A stretch of 64,000 bases of DNA from Lawsonella clevelandensis. GTDB taxonomy: Bacteria > Actinomycetota > Actinomycetes > Mycobacteriales > Mycobacteriaceae. The stretch lies in assembly GCF_001293125.1 (NCBI RefSeq), contig NZ_CP009312.1, positions 1,711,447 through 1,775,446 on the forward strand, given 5' to 3'. Positions 8,818 through 17,446 of the stretch are shown here, in pieces; positions within the stretch are counted from its first letter, which is position 1, and every line of letters starts with the position of its first letter. The position numbers and the translations under genes were made by a program. The notes below the pieces were generated by a model. The model was not told where the DNA came from. It ran no database searches and saw nothing but the letters and a program-made list of their open reading frames with translations.

Positions 8818-10441
8818 ACACAGTACTGTCCGATCCGTGTGCCGTCGTTTCAGCCAGCTTCTCGCTGGCGTACGGGGCTGGAGCAGCTAGTGCACTGATG
8901 CGTTCACCACGTCCTAAGAACCAATAGACGATGAGCCCCACGACGAGCGCGGCGATGGCCCAGAAGTAGTTGTAGAGGCCGATAATGCCGTAGGGGAGGA
9001 CAATAACGCACCCCCACGCACAGAAGCCCGCGATAATGCGAATGGCGCGACGGCTCAGCGCAAGGGAGCCGACGAACCCCAGGATCCACGAATAGTACCA
9101 GGGGAATGCTAGCGAGTTAAAGAAGCACAACACCAAAAAACCAACGGTCAGACCGCGCAGTGCTTGCAGTAGTGTCTTCCGGTAATGAACCCACACGAGG
9201 ATGATGAGCAGCCCCATGACAATGCTGAAGATACTGCGGGCTGCACCGAGCGTTACAGTAAAGCTAGGCCCACTGGCGTGACTGCCGACCATTGCCGTGA
9301 AGTGGGCTAACGCAGTGGGAAAGGCAAGCCAGTTGATGACTTTCCCGGAGCCCTGTAGCGCCGCGAGGAATCCCAGCCCAGTTCCGGTGACAAGAGACAC
9401 TGCTGCAAAAATAGCGATGCTCAGCACCGCGCCGCCACCAGCGGTAGCAAGGAAGTAGCCGACGAGTTTACCGCGGCTTTCTCCAGTAGCAGGAGCATCG
9501 GAAGTGCTCCTGAGTGCAGTGGTCTGTTGCGTTTTTCCATCAGTGCGGAGATGTACAACCCAGATCCAAATGAGGAAGGGGAGGGCGACGAACGCTGTCG
9601 CTTTGATAGCAGCCCCCAGAGTGATGACGCCAATACCGAGAAGATGCTGACGGCGCAGTGCGAGGGCCAGCCCCACCACCATGAGAGCCACCATGAAGGC
9701 TTCATTGTGCATGCCGCCAACGAGGTGCAGCAGCATGAGGGGATTGACGCCGGCAAACCAGATGGCCCAGACGGGCGAGGTTCCCAGCGACCGCGCCATA
9801 TCCTGCGCTCCCCACATGATGCCTACCAACGAGAGCATGCAGAGAAGTTTGATGAGAAAAACTCCGGCATGGATGTTGTTGTGCGTGATGATGACGATCA
9901 GTTCCATCAGCCCTAAGTGGAGAGGTCCATAGGGGGTGGTGGTATTGCGCCAGTCTGCCGACACTTCAAGGTAGAGCGGATCGATGTGCCCGGGTGAGTT
10001 AAGAATGTTCGGACCAACCCGGTAAGCAGAGGCGCCAGCATGTTGGATTGCACCTTGGGCCAGGTAGGAGAACACGTCGCGGGAAAGGATGGGCCCTGCA
10101 ATGAGGAAGGGGGCCATCCACACCACTGTGATGAGACCGATAGCTGGTGTGCTGAGGGAAGCGCGGTGGTCGTTGTCGAGGAGAAAAGCCCCAAGGCGTA
10201 CCCAGTTAATGATGAGCAGCAGGATGCCGAGCCAGAAGAAGACCTGACACAGTAACTGTCCATGTCCGTAACGTAGCCAGTCCAGGTGGAGTGGTACGAG
10301 CCAGGAGTTCACTGCATATTTTGCGCCGGCGCCCCAGGAGGCGAGTGAGATGAACAGTGCGCCTGCCATACCCCACCAGAGCAGGGGGAGGAGGCTGAGG
10401 TGGCGTAGTTCGGAGTAGGCGGTACGAACTGTGTTTGCCAT
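8786..10441 (-). CDS. mptA: Alpha-(1->6)-mannopyranosyltransferase MptA (GT-C)
   Basis: Polytopic membrane glycosyltransferase of 551 aa that uses polyprenyl-phosphomannose to extend the lipomannan backbone on the periplasmic side. The N-terminal part contains a first helix (LLPLLWWGMAGALFISLASW), then many more, and the GT-C loop region with acidic residues around ISRDVFSYLAQGAIQ (Asp-containing first periplasmic loop) and the YRVGPN and TTPYGPLHL segments typical of mycobacterial MptA/MptB. The ATG at 10441 has AAGGAG 7 nt upstream and replaces a longer reading from 10519. Position between the Rv2175c-type gene and the prenyl synthase matches Rv2174. MptB is the main alternative; synteny favours MptA. 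Confidence 0.85.
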   Translation of the reverse strand: MANTVRTAYSELRHLSLLPLLWWGMAGALFISLASWGAGAKYAVNSWLVPLHLDWLRYGHGQLLCQVFFWLGILLLIINWVRLGAFLLDNDHRASLSTPAIGLITVVWMAPFLIAGPILSRDVFSYLAQGAIQHAGASAYRVGPNILNSPGHIDPLYLEVSADWRNTTTPYGPLHLGLMELIVIITHNNIHAGVFLIKLLCMLSLVGIMWGAQDMARSLGTSPVWAIWFAGVNPLMLLHLVGGMHNEAFMVALMVVGLALALRRQHLLGIGVITLGAAIKATAFVALPFLIWIWVVHLRTDGKTQQTTALRSTSDAPATGESRGKLVGYFLATAGGGAVLSIAIFAAVSLVTGTGLGFLAALQGSGKVINWLAFPTALAHFTAMVGSHASGPSFTVTLGAARSIFSIVMGLLIILVWVHYRKTLLQALRGLTVGFLVLCFFNSLAFPWYYSWILGFVGSLALSRRAIRIIAGFCAWGCVIVLPYGIIGLYNYFWAIAALVVGLIVYWFLGRGERISALAAPAPYASEKLAETTAHGSDSTVSTTPLPAPGA

Positions 10442-10550
10442 AGGTAGTCTCCTTCGCCAGAGTCTCGTTCTTCCTGATATTGTCGCACGTCTACGCCTTA
10501 ATTTGCGGATTGTTAGCACACTACTCCGAGAGGTAAGACGGCTCGTGATG

Positions 10551-11699
10551 TTAGTAGTCGCGTCGGGTGACGGTGTCGATCATGGTCTGTAGAGACTCAG
10601 TGACGGCAGGGGAAATCTCGTTGTGGTGGAGTAGGTTGAGGAGACTCTCGTTGGCGGTGGCCGCGAGGGAGCTGATTTCTGCTTCACTTCGGGTAACGGC
10701 ACCACTTTCATGGAGGAGGGTGCGGGCGCGATGAAGTTCTTCTGCGGAGAGAGGGCGGCCGATGAGGTTCCACAGTTCGTCGTGTTCGGCAGGTGCAAGA
10801 TGAGTGAGTGCATCGGCTAGCAGCTTGGTTCGCTTGCCTTCACGCAGATCCTCCCCGGAGGGTTTCCCGGTTTTTTCCGAATCTCCGAAGACACCCAAGA
10901 GATCGTCGCGGAGTTGAAATGCAATTCCTAGGTTGACACCATAGTCGCTGAGTCCGTGAAGGAGGTGGGGGGAGGCTCCAGCGCAGGCAGCACCAATGTG
11001 AAGGGGGCGTTCGATCGTATAGGCGGCTGTCTTAAAGCGGTTGACACGCCAGGCGTTATCCGCGTCGCAATAGGGGAGGGTTTCCCCTTGCATATCGAGG
11101 TATTGTCCGGTGAGCATTTCTGTCCGCATGGCGGTCCAGTAGGGAAGCGCCCGCTGGAGTGCGGGGGCAGTTAACCCGGCGCTGAGGAACATGTCGTCAG
11201 CCCAGCTCAGTGCGATGTCACCAAGGAGGATTGCGGCGGATTGTCCGATTGTGGCGCTATCACCAGTGGCCTGCTGTGTGGTGACGGCGTGTGCGTGCTG
11301 GGAGGAAAAGTGGGCGTGTGCGGCAGGGCGGCCGCGGCGGGTCTCTGAAGCGTCGATGATGTCATCGTGGATGAGCGCGCCGGCTTGGACAAACTCTAGT
11401 GAGGCAGCGACGTTGTGTAGTGCGTCGGTGAGTTCTGGATAGTGGTGTCCTCCGGCCGCCAACCATCCAAACCAGAGGAAGGTAGGGCGGATGCGTTTTC
11501 CTCCGTCGCAGACGAACCGTTCCAGGACTCCAAGCCATTCATCGGCGGCTGGCCCCATGGGTGCACATCCTGCACGGCGTTGCTGGCAGTAGGTGCGTAG
11601 CAGTTCCGTGATATGGTCCTGCCAGTTCGCTGGCAGTAGCGGGGAATTTGTCGCAGGCGATGAAGACACAGTTCCTCGATTCATTACAATGTTGAGCAT
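10551..11699 (-). CDS. idsA2: Polyprenyl diphosphate synthase (geranylgeranyl-type, IdsA2)
   Basis: Trans-prenyltransferase of about 380 aa making short-chain isoprenyl diphosphates (probably GGPP) in the cytoplasm, precursors for menaquinone or lipid carriers. It has GGKRIRP (IPP binding), the first Asp-rich motif HDDIIDASETRRG and the second motif region FQLRDDLLGVFGD, in which the usual last Asp of DDxxD is Gly, as in mycobacterial IdsA2. GKPSGEDLREGKRT follows. Start is uncertain: GTG 11705, ATG 11699 and ATG 11684 are all in frame and none has a Shine-Dalgarno; the region is shared with divergent metF. mptA lies 109 bp downstream on the same strand, as at Rv2173/Rv2174. Confidence 0.88.
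   Translation of the reverse strand: MLNIVMNRGTVSSSPATNSPLLPANWQDHITELLRTYCQQRRAGCAPMGPAADEWLGVLERFVCDGGKRIRPTFLWFGWLAAGGHHYPELTDALHNVAASLEFVQAGALIHDDIIDASETRRGRPAAHAHFSSQHAHAVTTQQATGDSATIGQSAAILLGDIALSWADDMFLSAGLTAPALQRALPYWTAMRTEMLTGQYLDMQGETLPYCDADNAWRVNRFKTAAYTIERPLHIGAACAGASPHLLHGLSDYGVNLGIAFQLRDDLLGVFGDSEKTGKPSGEDLREGKRTKLLADALTHLAPAEHDELWNLIGRPLSAEELHRARTLLHESGAVTRSEAEISSLAATANESLLNLLHHNEISPAVTESLQTMIDTVTRRDY
11685..11690 (+). promoter_or_regulatory. Candidate -10 (TACAAT) for leaderless metF-like gene
   Basis: TACAAT is a near-perfect -10 and ends 7 nt before the ATG at 11698. No Shine-Dalgarno precedes that ATG. The element lies within the 5' end of the oppositely oriented prenyl synthase gene. 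Confidence 0.55.
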
Positions 11700-12654
11700 G
11701 CTCACTACTAGCGCAAGCTCTGTCCTTGATCGTATCGAGGAATCGACTTCGGAGCGTATTCCATTTTCGGTTGAGTTCTTTCCGGCGCGTACGGATGAGG
11801 CACTGGAGAAGCTGTGGGCCTCGGTCCGAATGTTCGAGCAATGGGGTGCCTGCTTTGCGTCAATGACCTATGGTGCGGGCGGCTCTAATCGCGATCGCAT
11901 GGTAGATATCACGGCCCGTATGCGACGTGAAACGTCTCTGCTGCCTCTCGCGCACCTGACCGCCGTCAACCATTCTCGAGTAGAACTGGAGCAGGTGCTG
12001 CAGGCTTTTGTCGACAATGACATTCACAATGTGTTGGCGTTGCGTGGTGACCCACCGGGAGATCCGTTAGGGGTGTGGCGGAAGCACCCCGAAGGGGTGG
12101 AGTTCGCCTCGGAGCTGGTGGAGATTATTCGCGAAAAAGGGGGTGTCGAGATTGGTGTGGCGGCATTCCCGAATGGTCATTTCCGCGCTCCTACGTTGGA
12201 CGCGGACACTCAGTTCACGTTGCAAAAACTGCGTGCCGGGGCAAGCTTTGCTGTGACCCAGATTTTCTTTGAAGCAGATGCGTACTTGCGACTGCGTGAT
12301 CGTCTAGTGGAAGCGGATAAGGAGATTGGCAGTCGACCGCTCATCCCGTCGATTATGCCTATCACGTCGCTGAAATCTGCTCATCGGATGGTTCAGTTGT
12401 CTGGTTCGCGGCTGCCACGGAGTGTTGAGCAACGCTTGGACAAGGCAGCGGGAAGCGGGCCGGAAGAGAATGTTCAGGCTGTTAGTGATCTGGGTATCCA
12501 GATGTCCCTGGAGATCTGTGAGCGTTTGATCGCGGAGGGTGTGCCTGCTCTCCATTTCGATACGTTGAACAAGGTCTTCCCCATTGCAGATGTGCTGCGG
12601 GGATTAGGGATTATTTCAGATGCTGAGCTGGAGATAGCGAAGAATACGCGCTGA
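11698..12654 (+). CDS. Methylenetetrahydrofolate reductase-like protein (MetF family, Rv2172c type)
   Basis: A 318-aa TIM-barrel protein of the MetF family, reducing 5,10-methylenetetrahydrofolate to the 5-methyl form for methionine synthesis. Seen: PFSVEFFPARTDEALEKLW near residue 23 (containing the conserved Glu), SMTYGAGGSNRDR, LAHLTAVNHSR, ALRGDPPGDPLG, and FAVTQIFFEADAYLRL. The start at 11698 is supported by the -10 hexamer 7 nt upstream; a longer reading from 11593 overlaps the divergent gene and lacks family likeness. Homologues at this locus in mycobacteria have been described as atypical reductases; cofactor use here cannot be read from the sequence. Confidence 0.85.
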   Translation: MLTTSASSVLDRIEESTSERIPFSVEFFPARTDEALEKLWASVRMFEQWGACFASMTYGAGGSNRDRMVDITARMRRETSLLPLAHLTAVNHSRVELEQVLQAFVDNDIHNVLALRGDPPGDPLGVWRKHPEGVEFASELVEIIREKGGVEIGVAAFPNGHFRAPTLDADTQFTLQKLRAGASFAVTQIFFEADAYLRLRDRLVEADKEIGSRPLIPSIMPITSLKSAHRMVQLSGSRLPRSVEQRLDKAAGSGPEENVQAVSDLGIQMSLEICERLIAEGVPALHFDTLNKVFPIADVLRGLGIISDAELEIAKNTR

Positions 12655-12749
12655 AGCAGGGCGCTTGTGTAGCGGCGCGTCTGCGTAGCCGTGTGCTGGG
12701 GGTGTGTCCCAAGTCGGGGTTGGGGGAGGGGCGCCACTACCGAAAGGTA

Positions 12750-13361
12750 CTATTCCGGCGCGGCGGAATGGACGAGTATTCCGAATGTGCGCTGATCTCC
12801 TGGGAAAGTGAAGTCCCGGAGTAGGTCTCGGAAACCCATTGCGCGGTAGAGTTGCCACGCCGCATTGCGTTCCTGGGGTACCTCGGGAGTGGAGAGGAGC
12901 ATGTGGTGGCCGGCGCTGGCGCGGAGCATGTTACTGAGGAGCTCTCGTCCTAGTCCTCGCCCTTGGTATGCGGGGAGAACGTGTAGCTCAGAGAGTTCAT
13001 AGTAATTGTCCATGAGTGCGGAGACACTGGCGGGGGAGTAGTCGACACGTTCCAGTCCCTGGCGAATTTTGTCACTCCACCAGGATCGGGGATCTCCGCG
13101 ATAGCCAAAGGTGATGCCTACCAACGTGTCGTGAAGGGGGTCTGGTGGCTGTAGTGGGTTCTGTGGGAAGTGTGTGGCGAAGGCAGCATAGGCGGTCCAT
13201 TCAGGATTGAGGATGGACTGTTCCCACGGGTCTCGTCGTAGTACTCGCCATTCTGGACCGTAGTTCATGGCCGTGAGGTAGACATCCATTGCGTCGCTGA
13301 GCCGTGCTTGCATGAGAGCGGGGGTGAGTCGCATGACTCTGGGGGTGGCGCGGAGTGTCAT
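12750..13361 (-). CDS. GNAT-family N-acetyltransferase, Rv2170 type
   Basis: A 203-aa acetyltransferase. The acetyl-CoA pyrophosphate loop QGRGLGRELL (about 136-145) follows beta strand LSELHVLPAY, and the C-terminal NAAWQLYRAMGFRDL is the usual GNAT motif B. The preceding region contains a conserved Trp-rich segment (GYRGDPRSWWSD). Length and position after metF correspond to Rv2170, reported to act on small-molecule or protein substrates; the substrate here is not known. The 95 bp between it and metF (12655-12749) hold no gene or clear terminator. Confidence 0.82.
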   Translation of the reverse strand: MTLRATPRVMRLTPALMQARLSDAMDVYLTAMNYGPEWRVLRRDPWEQSILNPEWTAYAAFATHFPQNPLQPPDPLHDTLVGITFGYRGDPRSWWSDKIRQGLERVDYSPASVSALMDNYYELSELHVLPAYQGRGLGRELLSNMLRASAGHHMLLSTPEVPQERNAAWQLYRAMGFRDLLRDFTFPGDQRTFGILVHSAAPE

Positions 13362-13593
13362 AGCTTCATTCCACCACGCATTGGACTGTTCTGGGGCGTG
13401 CTCTGCGAGCTTTTTTGTTACACCCCTCCGCTATTCTCGCAGTATCTTCCCCGCAGGATTGTGACGACGAGGACCAGCAGCGCTGACGCCACTACGACAC
13501 AGATCATGTATGTGTCCCGCTTATTCCTCCATCAACAGGTCGCGAGGGGGAGCGCTGCAAGATGAGCCAATGAGGACGAAGGAGGCAACATTA

Positions 13594-13962
13594 ATGACAC
13601 CGAATCAGGCGAAAAGCAGTGCGGAGTATTTTTACTCGCGTGCTGCCGCGGAGGATCCGCGGGAGAGTATCCGCTGCAGCTATCTTGCGGCGGTGAAAGG
13701 TGCGGGGATCGTTCTTGCTGTCCATCCGCGGATTGCGAAGACCCGTCCGCTGACCCGGGATGTGTGGACGTTACTTGGTCGACTGTCAGCGGAGTGGGAG
13801 GAAGACATTGTCTACTTCCGTCAGTTAGCAACGCTGCGTCGGGATATCGAGATGGGGCTTTCAGTGGCAGTGTCTGCAGAGATGGCGAATGAGGTATTCC
13901 GTCGGGTGGGGCGCTTTCTTGATCGTATCGACGCCACAAACGAGGATATTCAGGCCGCCTAA
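13594..13962 (+). CDS. SAV_6107-family HEPN domain protein
   Basis: A 122-aa all-helical protein. It resembles the actinobacterial SAV_6107 HEPN family: an N-terminal helix (AEYFYSRAAAEDPRESIRCSYLAAVKGAGIVLA), a central LTRDVWTLLGRLSAEWEEDIVYFRQLATLR, and a C-terminal FRRVGRFLDRIDAT. The ATG at 13594 has GGAGG 8 nt upstream, so it is preferred over longer in-frame starts at 13510 and 13570. HEPN domains occur in RNases and toxin systems, but no catalytic R-x4-H motif is obvious and no toxin partner is adjacent. Function unknown. The upstream gap 13362-13593 shows only a possible -10 (TATTCT at 13432). Confidence 0.7.
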   Translation: MTPNQAKSSAEYFYSRAAAEDPRESIRCSYLAAVKGAGIVLAVHPRIAKTRPLTRDVWTLLGRLSAEWEEDIVYFRQLATLRRDIEMGLSVAVSAEMANEVFRRVGRFLDRIDATNEDIQAA

Positions 13963-14067
13963 CGGACGGAGACAACTCTGCCACTTTCGTGGTGATAACC
14001 CGAATCGGCACGTACACTGGAGGTACTCACCATGAGGACATTCACTATGTAGAGGAGTTGAACGCCG

Positions 14068-14487
14068 ATGGCACTCTCGGATCGTGAGCAGCAAATGCTC
14101 GATGAGATTGAGAGCGCACTCACCGAGGACGTTGCTTTTACTAAATCGGTACGCAAGGTGAATGAGGCCCCCCAAGATCGGTCGGTTATTCAGGGTTGGG
14201 CCATTATCGCAGTCGGTGTGGTGCTTCTGTTCGCAGGTTTCTTCGTGAAGATTGCGGGTTTCCCACTGCTCTCATTGGTGGGGTTTGGTCTGATGTTCTG
14301 GGGCGGTATTCTCCTTATCCGTCATTCCGACCAGAGCCGAGGCGTGGGGCGGAACAAAGCGTCGAAGCGTGCAATGTCCACTGCCGCCAAGTCGGCCTCG
14401 AGAGCTCCCGGACGCTCGAAGCGAGGGGGCTCTGGAAATGGGCTGGCCGATAGCTTCCAACAACGGTTCGACGATAGGAACCGCTAA
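14068..14487 (+). CDS. DUF3040 membrane protein, Rv2169c type
   Basis: A 139-aa protein starting MALSDREQQMLDEIESALTEDVAF, the conserved soluble N-terminal signature of DUF3040. Two transmembrane helices follow (about 46-64 and 67-85), then a basic Ser/Arg-rich cytoplasmic tail. GAGGAG (14053-14058) supports the start. Homologues sit next to the mraZ cluster across Mycobacteriales. Function unknown. A strong terminator follows, separating it from mraZ. Confidence 0.85.
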   Translation: MALSDREQQMLDEIESALTEDVAFTKSVRKVNEAPQDRSVIQGWAIIAVGVVLLFAGFFVKIAGFPLLSLVGFGLMFWGGILLIRHSDQSRGVGRNKASKRAMSTAAKSASRAPGRSKRGGSGNGLADSFQQRFDDRNR

Positions 14488-14530
14488 GAGACACAATTTT
14501 ATGGTGGCGGCATTACCGTCTACGCTCATG

Positions 14531-14556
14531 AAACCCCCGCACTTTGCGGGGGTTTT
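14531..14556 (+). terminator. Rho-independent terminator
   Basis: A perfect 10-bp stem (14531-14540 with 14546-14555) with a 5-nt loop, GC-rich core and a T run follows the DUF3040 gene by about 45 nt. Confidence 0.9.
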
Positions 14557-14980
14557 CTTGTTTCTGCACTGCCTAGTGCTGTGTTCAATTGCCTTTTATT
14601 GCCAGTCTGCGGCAGCGAGTGATCGCTGAGGGAGAGCGCGTTCAGATCTTTGGGTGATCCTCTCATACGCATGTTGGGAGGGCATTTTTGCCGTATTCCT
14701 GAATCCCCACTTTCCCCCACAAAATTTTCTTAAGAGTAAAGCTGACTAGCCTTTCCTTCTCAGAATTACTGTAAAATCGCAGTTCAAGCGTTTTTTATGA
14801 GGTAAAAGTGCTTCAAATTTCTCAAATGATCACAATTACTAGAGTTATTTATGTGAAAAATGTTAATAGTGTTACTTAAAAATGGGGACGCGCGAGGCGA
14901 CCACAGGGTACTTGCCCCACCGTGTAAAAAGCCAGAATAAACGGTATTTTTCTGGAAAAAAATTCTGTACGACACGCAAT
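14557..14980 (+). other. Non-coding AT-rich region upstream of mraZ
   Basis: About 420 bp without a plausible gene on either strand and clearly richer in A/T than the surroundings, especially 14740-14980. Several -10-like hexamers are present (for example TACTGT at about 14767), so more than one promoter may feed the dcw cluster. No RNA gene fold was recognised. Confidence 0.5.
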
Positions 14981-15037
14981 TATTATTGTTGAGTGGGGGA
15001 TAGTGGGGTAGAGTGGAGAGCGTTAGAAAGAAGTGGT
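14981..15037 (+). promoter_or_regulatory. mraZ promoter with phased MraZ boxes
   Basis: A -10-like TATTAT at 14981-14986 is followed by AGTGG boxes at 14992, 15002, 15012 and 15032, three 10 bp apart and the fourth after a 20-bp step, so all on one face of the helix. MraZ is known to bind short GTGGG/TGGGN direct repeats of 10-bp period upstream of its own gene, so autoregulation of the dcw cluster is the likely role. The leader to the mraZ ATG is about 90 nt. Confidence 0.65.
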
Positions 15038-15084
15038 AAATAATCGGGAAGATAACCCAGTCGGTAGTGGAAGGCGGTGGTCCG

Positions 15085-15516
15085 ATGTTTCTCGGCACCT
15101 ACACGCCCAAGCTGGACGATAAAGGGCGCCTCACTCTTCCAGCCAAGTTCCGTGACGAGCTGGCCGGCGGCGTGATGGTGACGAAAGGCCAGGACCACTG
15201 CTTGGCCGTTTATCCCCGGGAGGAATTCGCACAGTTGGCTCGCCGGGCAGCGCAAGCACCCCGGACGAAACCAGAAGCCCGAGCTTTCCTCCGCAGCCTG
15301 GCAGCGGGTACCGACGAGCAGTTTCCCGATGCGCAAGGACGTGTCACTCTTTCCGCCGACCATCGTCGGTACGCCGAACTCAACAAAGAATGCGTCGTTA
15401 TCGGCGCTGTCGACTACCTGGAAATCTGGAACGCCGAGGCATGGGCCGAATACGCCGCCGCCAACGAACAGGCGTTCTCAGACGCACAGGACGACGCACT
15501 GCAGGACATCTTCTAA
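15085..15516 (+). CDS. mraZ: Transcriptional regulator MraZ
   Basis: A 143-aa AbrB-like regulator that assembles into a ring and represses the division/cell-wall cluster. The doubled DXXXR signature is seen as [17 protein letters not shown] (residues 11-27) and [17 protein letters not shown] in the second half. The ATG at 15085 gives the family start [14 protein letters not shown]; a GTG 18 nt upstream would add six residues. GGAAGG lies at 15068-15073. It is the first gene of the dcw cluster, 174 bp before rsmH; that gap holds no clear signal apart from the rsmH ribosome site. Confidence 0.95.
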   Translation: MFLGTYTPKLDDKGRLTLPAKFRDELAGGVMVTKGQDHCLAVYPREEFAQLARRAAQAPRTKPEARAFLRSLAAGTDEQFPDAQGRVTLSADHRRYAELNKECVVIGAVDYLEIWNAEAWAEYAAANEQAFSDAQDDALQDIF

Positions 15517-15690
15517 CGAGGAGTCCCCCCGTGACACTTCCATAGCGGTTTACGCGGAGATGCCACCAGGCCTCTGACCGGCTGGCCCCTGACGTACTTC
15601 CCCAACGCCAGGTTCCGTCGGCCAGGGACCCGATGGCATCTCTTTATCTGCCTACTACCCCCTCTCCCACTTCGCAGAAAGGAGCAAGAC

Positions 15691-16677
15691 ATGTCCGATC
15701 GACATACCCCCGTAATGCTTGACCGCATTGTCGAGCTCCTCACCCCTTCCTGCAGCAAGCACTACAGTAAACGACCCATCATCGTTGATGGAACCCTGGG
15801 ATTAGGTGGCCACAGTGAGGCCATCCTGCAACGTATCCCTAACGTGTGCGTCATCGGCCTCGACCGAGACACACAAGCCCTCGCACTCGCCACTGAACGC
15901 CTTGCCTCATTTGGAGAACGGTTCCTCGGTATCCACACGGAGTACCACCATATCGCCGACGTCATCGCTGCCTCGGATCACCCCCTTTGTCAGCAGGTCC
16001 AACAGCTAGGCATCAACGGTGCTCTCTATGACCTGGGAGTATCCTCCATGCAGCTTGATGATGATGGGCGTGGATTCTCCTACAGCCGCAATGTCCCCCT
16101 CGACATGCGCATGGATGCGACCACCGGCGTTACCGCAGCGGACATCCTCAACACCTACGACGCACGCGACCTTGCCTATGTGTTCCGCGTCTACGGCGAT
16201 GAAAAGTTTGCCAGCAAAATTGCCCATGCCGTCGTCAAGGAACGCGCCATCACCCCATTCCAAGAGTCGCAACAACTCGTCGACCTGCTGTATCGGGTTA
16301 TTCCAGCGGGCGCACGTCGAACTGGAGGACACCCAGCAAAACGGACATTCCAAGCCCTGCGCGTCGAGGTCAATCACGAACTCGACAGCCTGCAAGCAGC
16401 TCTTCCAGCCGTCCTCGATCTCCTTGCTGTGGGAGGACGGGCAGTCTTCATGTCCTACCAAAGCCATGAAGACAAACTCGTCAAAAGAGAATTCGCAGCC
16501 GCCTGTGCCTCCCGCACCCCGGTAGATCTCCCCATTGAGTTACCCGGTACCCGACCCCAGTACGCCCTAGTGAACCGTCGTGCAGAAAAAGCCGATGAAA
16601 ACGAAATTGACCACAACCCCCGTTCCGCTTCCGTGCGGGTGCGGGTCATTGAACGCCTAGAGAGGGACGCAGCATGA
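15691..16677 (+). CDS. rsmH: 16S rRNA (cytosine(1402)-N(4))-methyltransferase
   Basis: A 328-aa SAM-dependent methyltransferase modifying C1402 in the ribosomal P site. The N-terminal HTPVMLDRIVELL, SAM-binding DGTLGLGGHSEAIL (33-46) and LDRDTQAL, the helical insert with SVSSMQLDDDGRGFSYS-like sequence, and the C-terminal GHPAKRTFQALRVEVN are all present. AAGGAG lies about 8 nt before the ATG. The stop overlaps the ftsL start (ATGA at 16674), so translation is coupled. Confidence 0.97.
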   Translation: MSDRHTPVMLDRIVELLTPSCSKHYSKRPIIVDGTLGLGGHSEAILQRIPNVCVIGLDRDTQALALATERLASFGERFLGIHTEYHHIADVIAASDHPLCQQVQQLGINGALYDLGVSSMQLDDDGRGFSYSRNVPLDMRMDATTGVTAADILNTYDARDLAYVFRVYGDEKFASKIAHAVVKERAITPFQESQQLVDLLYRVIPAGARRTGGHPAKRTFQALRVEVNHELDSLQAALPAVLDLLAVGGRAVFMSYQSHEDKLVKREFAAACASRTPVDLPIELPGTRPQYALVNRRAEKADENEIDHNPRSASVRVRVIERLERDAA

Positions 16678-17372
16678 TCGAGACCTCCGCTCGGCCCCGT
16701 AGCCGTACGCAGCGCATCGATTCCCACCCACGGCACCGTACCGCATCTGCCCAGCGGGCAATTGATCGTCGCAACCGACGCCTTGCCCGTACTATGCAAG
16801 TCTCCACTGGTGCGGCCGTCCGCAATGGTGGAGCTAACAGCGTCGCATCTTCCGCAACCCGGGGACGCAGTCGCGCTTCGATTCAAGTCTCCATGAACCA
16901 GCACAGTACTGTGCGCCGCTTGCGCATCAGCAAGCTCTCTTTTGTGGCAGCCGTGCTTATCGTGCTGTTCATCGGAGTGGGCGTCTCCCTCGTCCTCTCC
17001 AGTTATGTGGCCAGCCAATCTGAATCAGTGGTTGCGTTGCAGCACACGAACAAAGAACTGAAGGAACGGGACGCACAACTGACCAAACAACTGCAGGAAT
17101 CTATGTCCGCAGCGCAGCTAGCAGAGAAAGCTGCTGCTATGGGAATGGTGCCCAGTGGAGATGTTGCTACGCTACACAAGGTTCGGAATAACGTACAGGT
17201 GCTGGGCACCCCCAAAGCGGCAACGGGGCAAAGCATGCACAATATCAACCCACCGCTGCCGCAGCGAGTAGAACTCAAGGTAGAAGAAGCTAGCGAACCC
17301 CCCATCGAAAAGGTGAAGTTCGAGAAACGTCGCCCAACTGCCCCTACGGAGCGCGTCGCAGCCAGCCGTTAG
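16674..17372 (+). CDS. ftsL: Divisome protein FtsL
   Basis: A 232-aa bitopic protein. A long basic Arg/Ser-rich cytoplasmic N-terminus (1-88) precedes one transmembrane helix (89-111) and a periplasmic coiled coil (about 113-150, QHTNKELKERDAQLTKQLQ), then a variable tail. This matches actinobacterial FtsL, which forms a complex with FtsQ and FtsB and helps activate FtsW/FtsI. Sequence identity is weak in this family, so the call rests on topology and position between rsmH and ftsI. Confidence 0.85.
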   Translation: MIETSARPRSRTQRIDSHPRHRTASAQRAIDRRNRRLARTMQVSTGAAVRNGGANSVASSATRGRSRASIQVSMNQHSTVRRLRISKLSFVAAVLIVLFIGVGVSLVLSSYVASQSESVVALQHTNKELKERDAQLTKQLQESMSAAQLAEKAAAMGMVPSGDVATLHKVRNNVQVLGTPKAATGQSMHNINPPLPQRVELKVEEASEPPIEKVKFEKRRPTAPTERVAASR

Positions 17373-17446
17373 CGCTCTCATTACACTGTGAATTTAGGCC
17401 ACTCGTGAAAACGAGCGGCGTATGAGGACTACCCAAAGGAGCGGCA

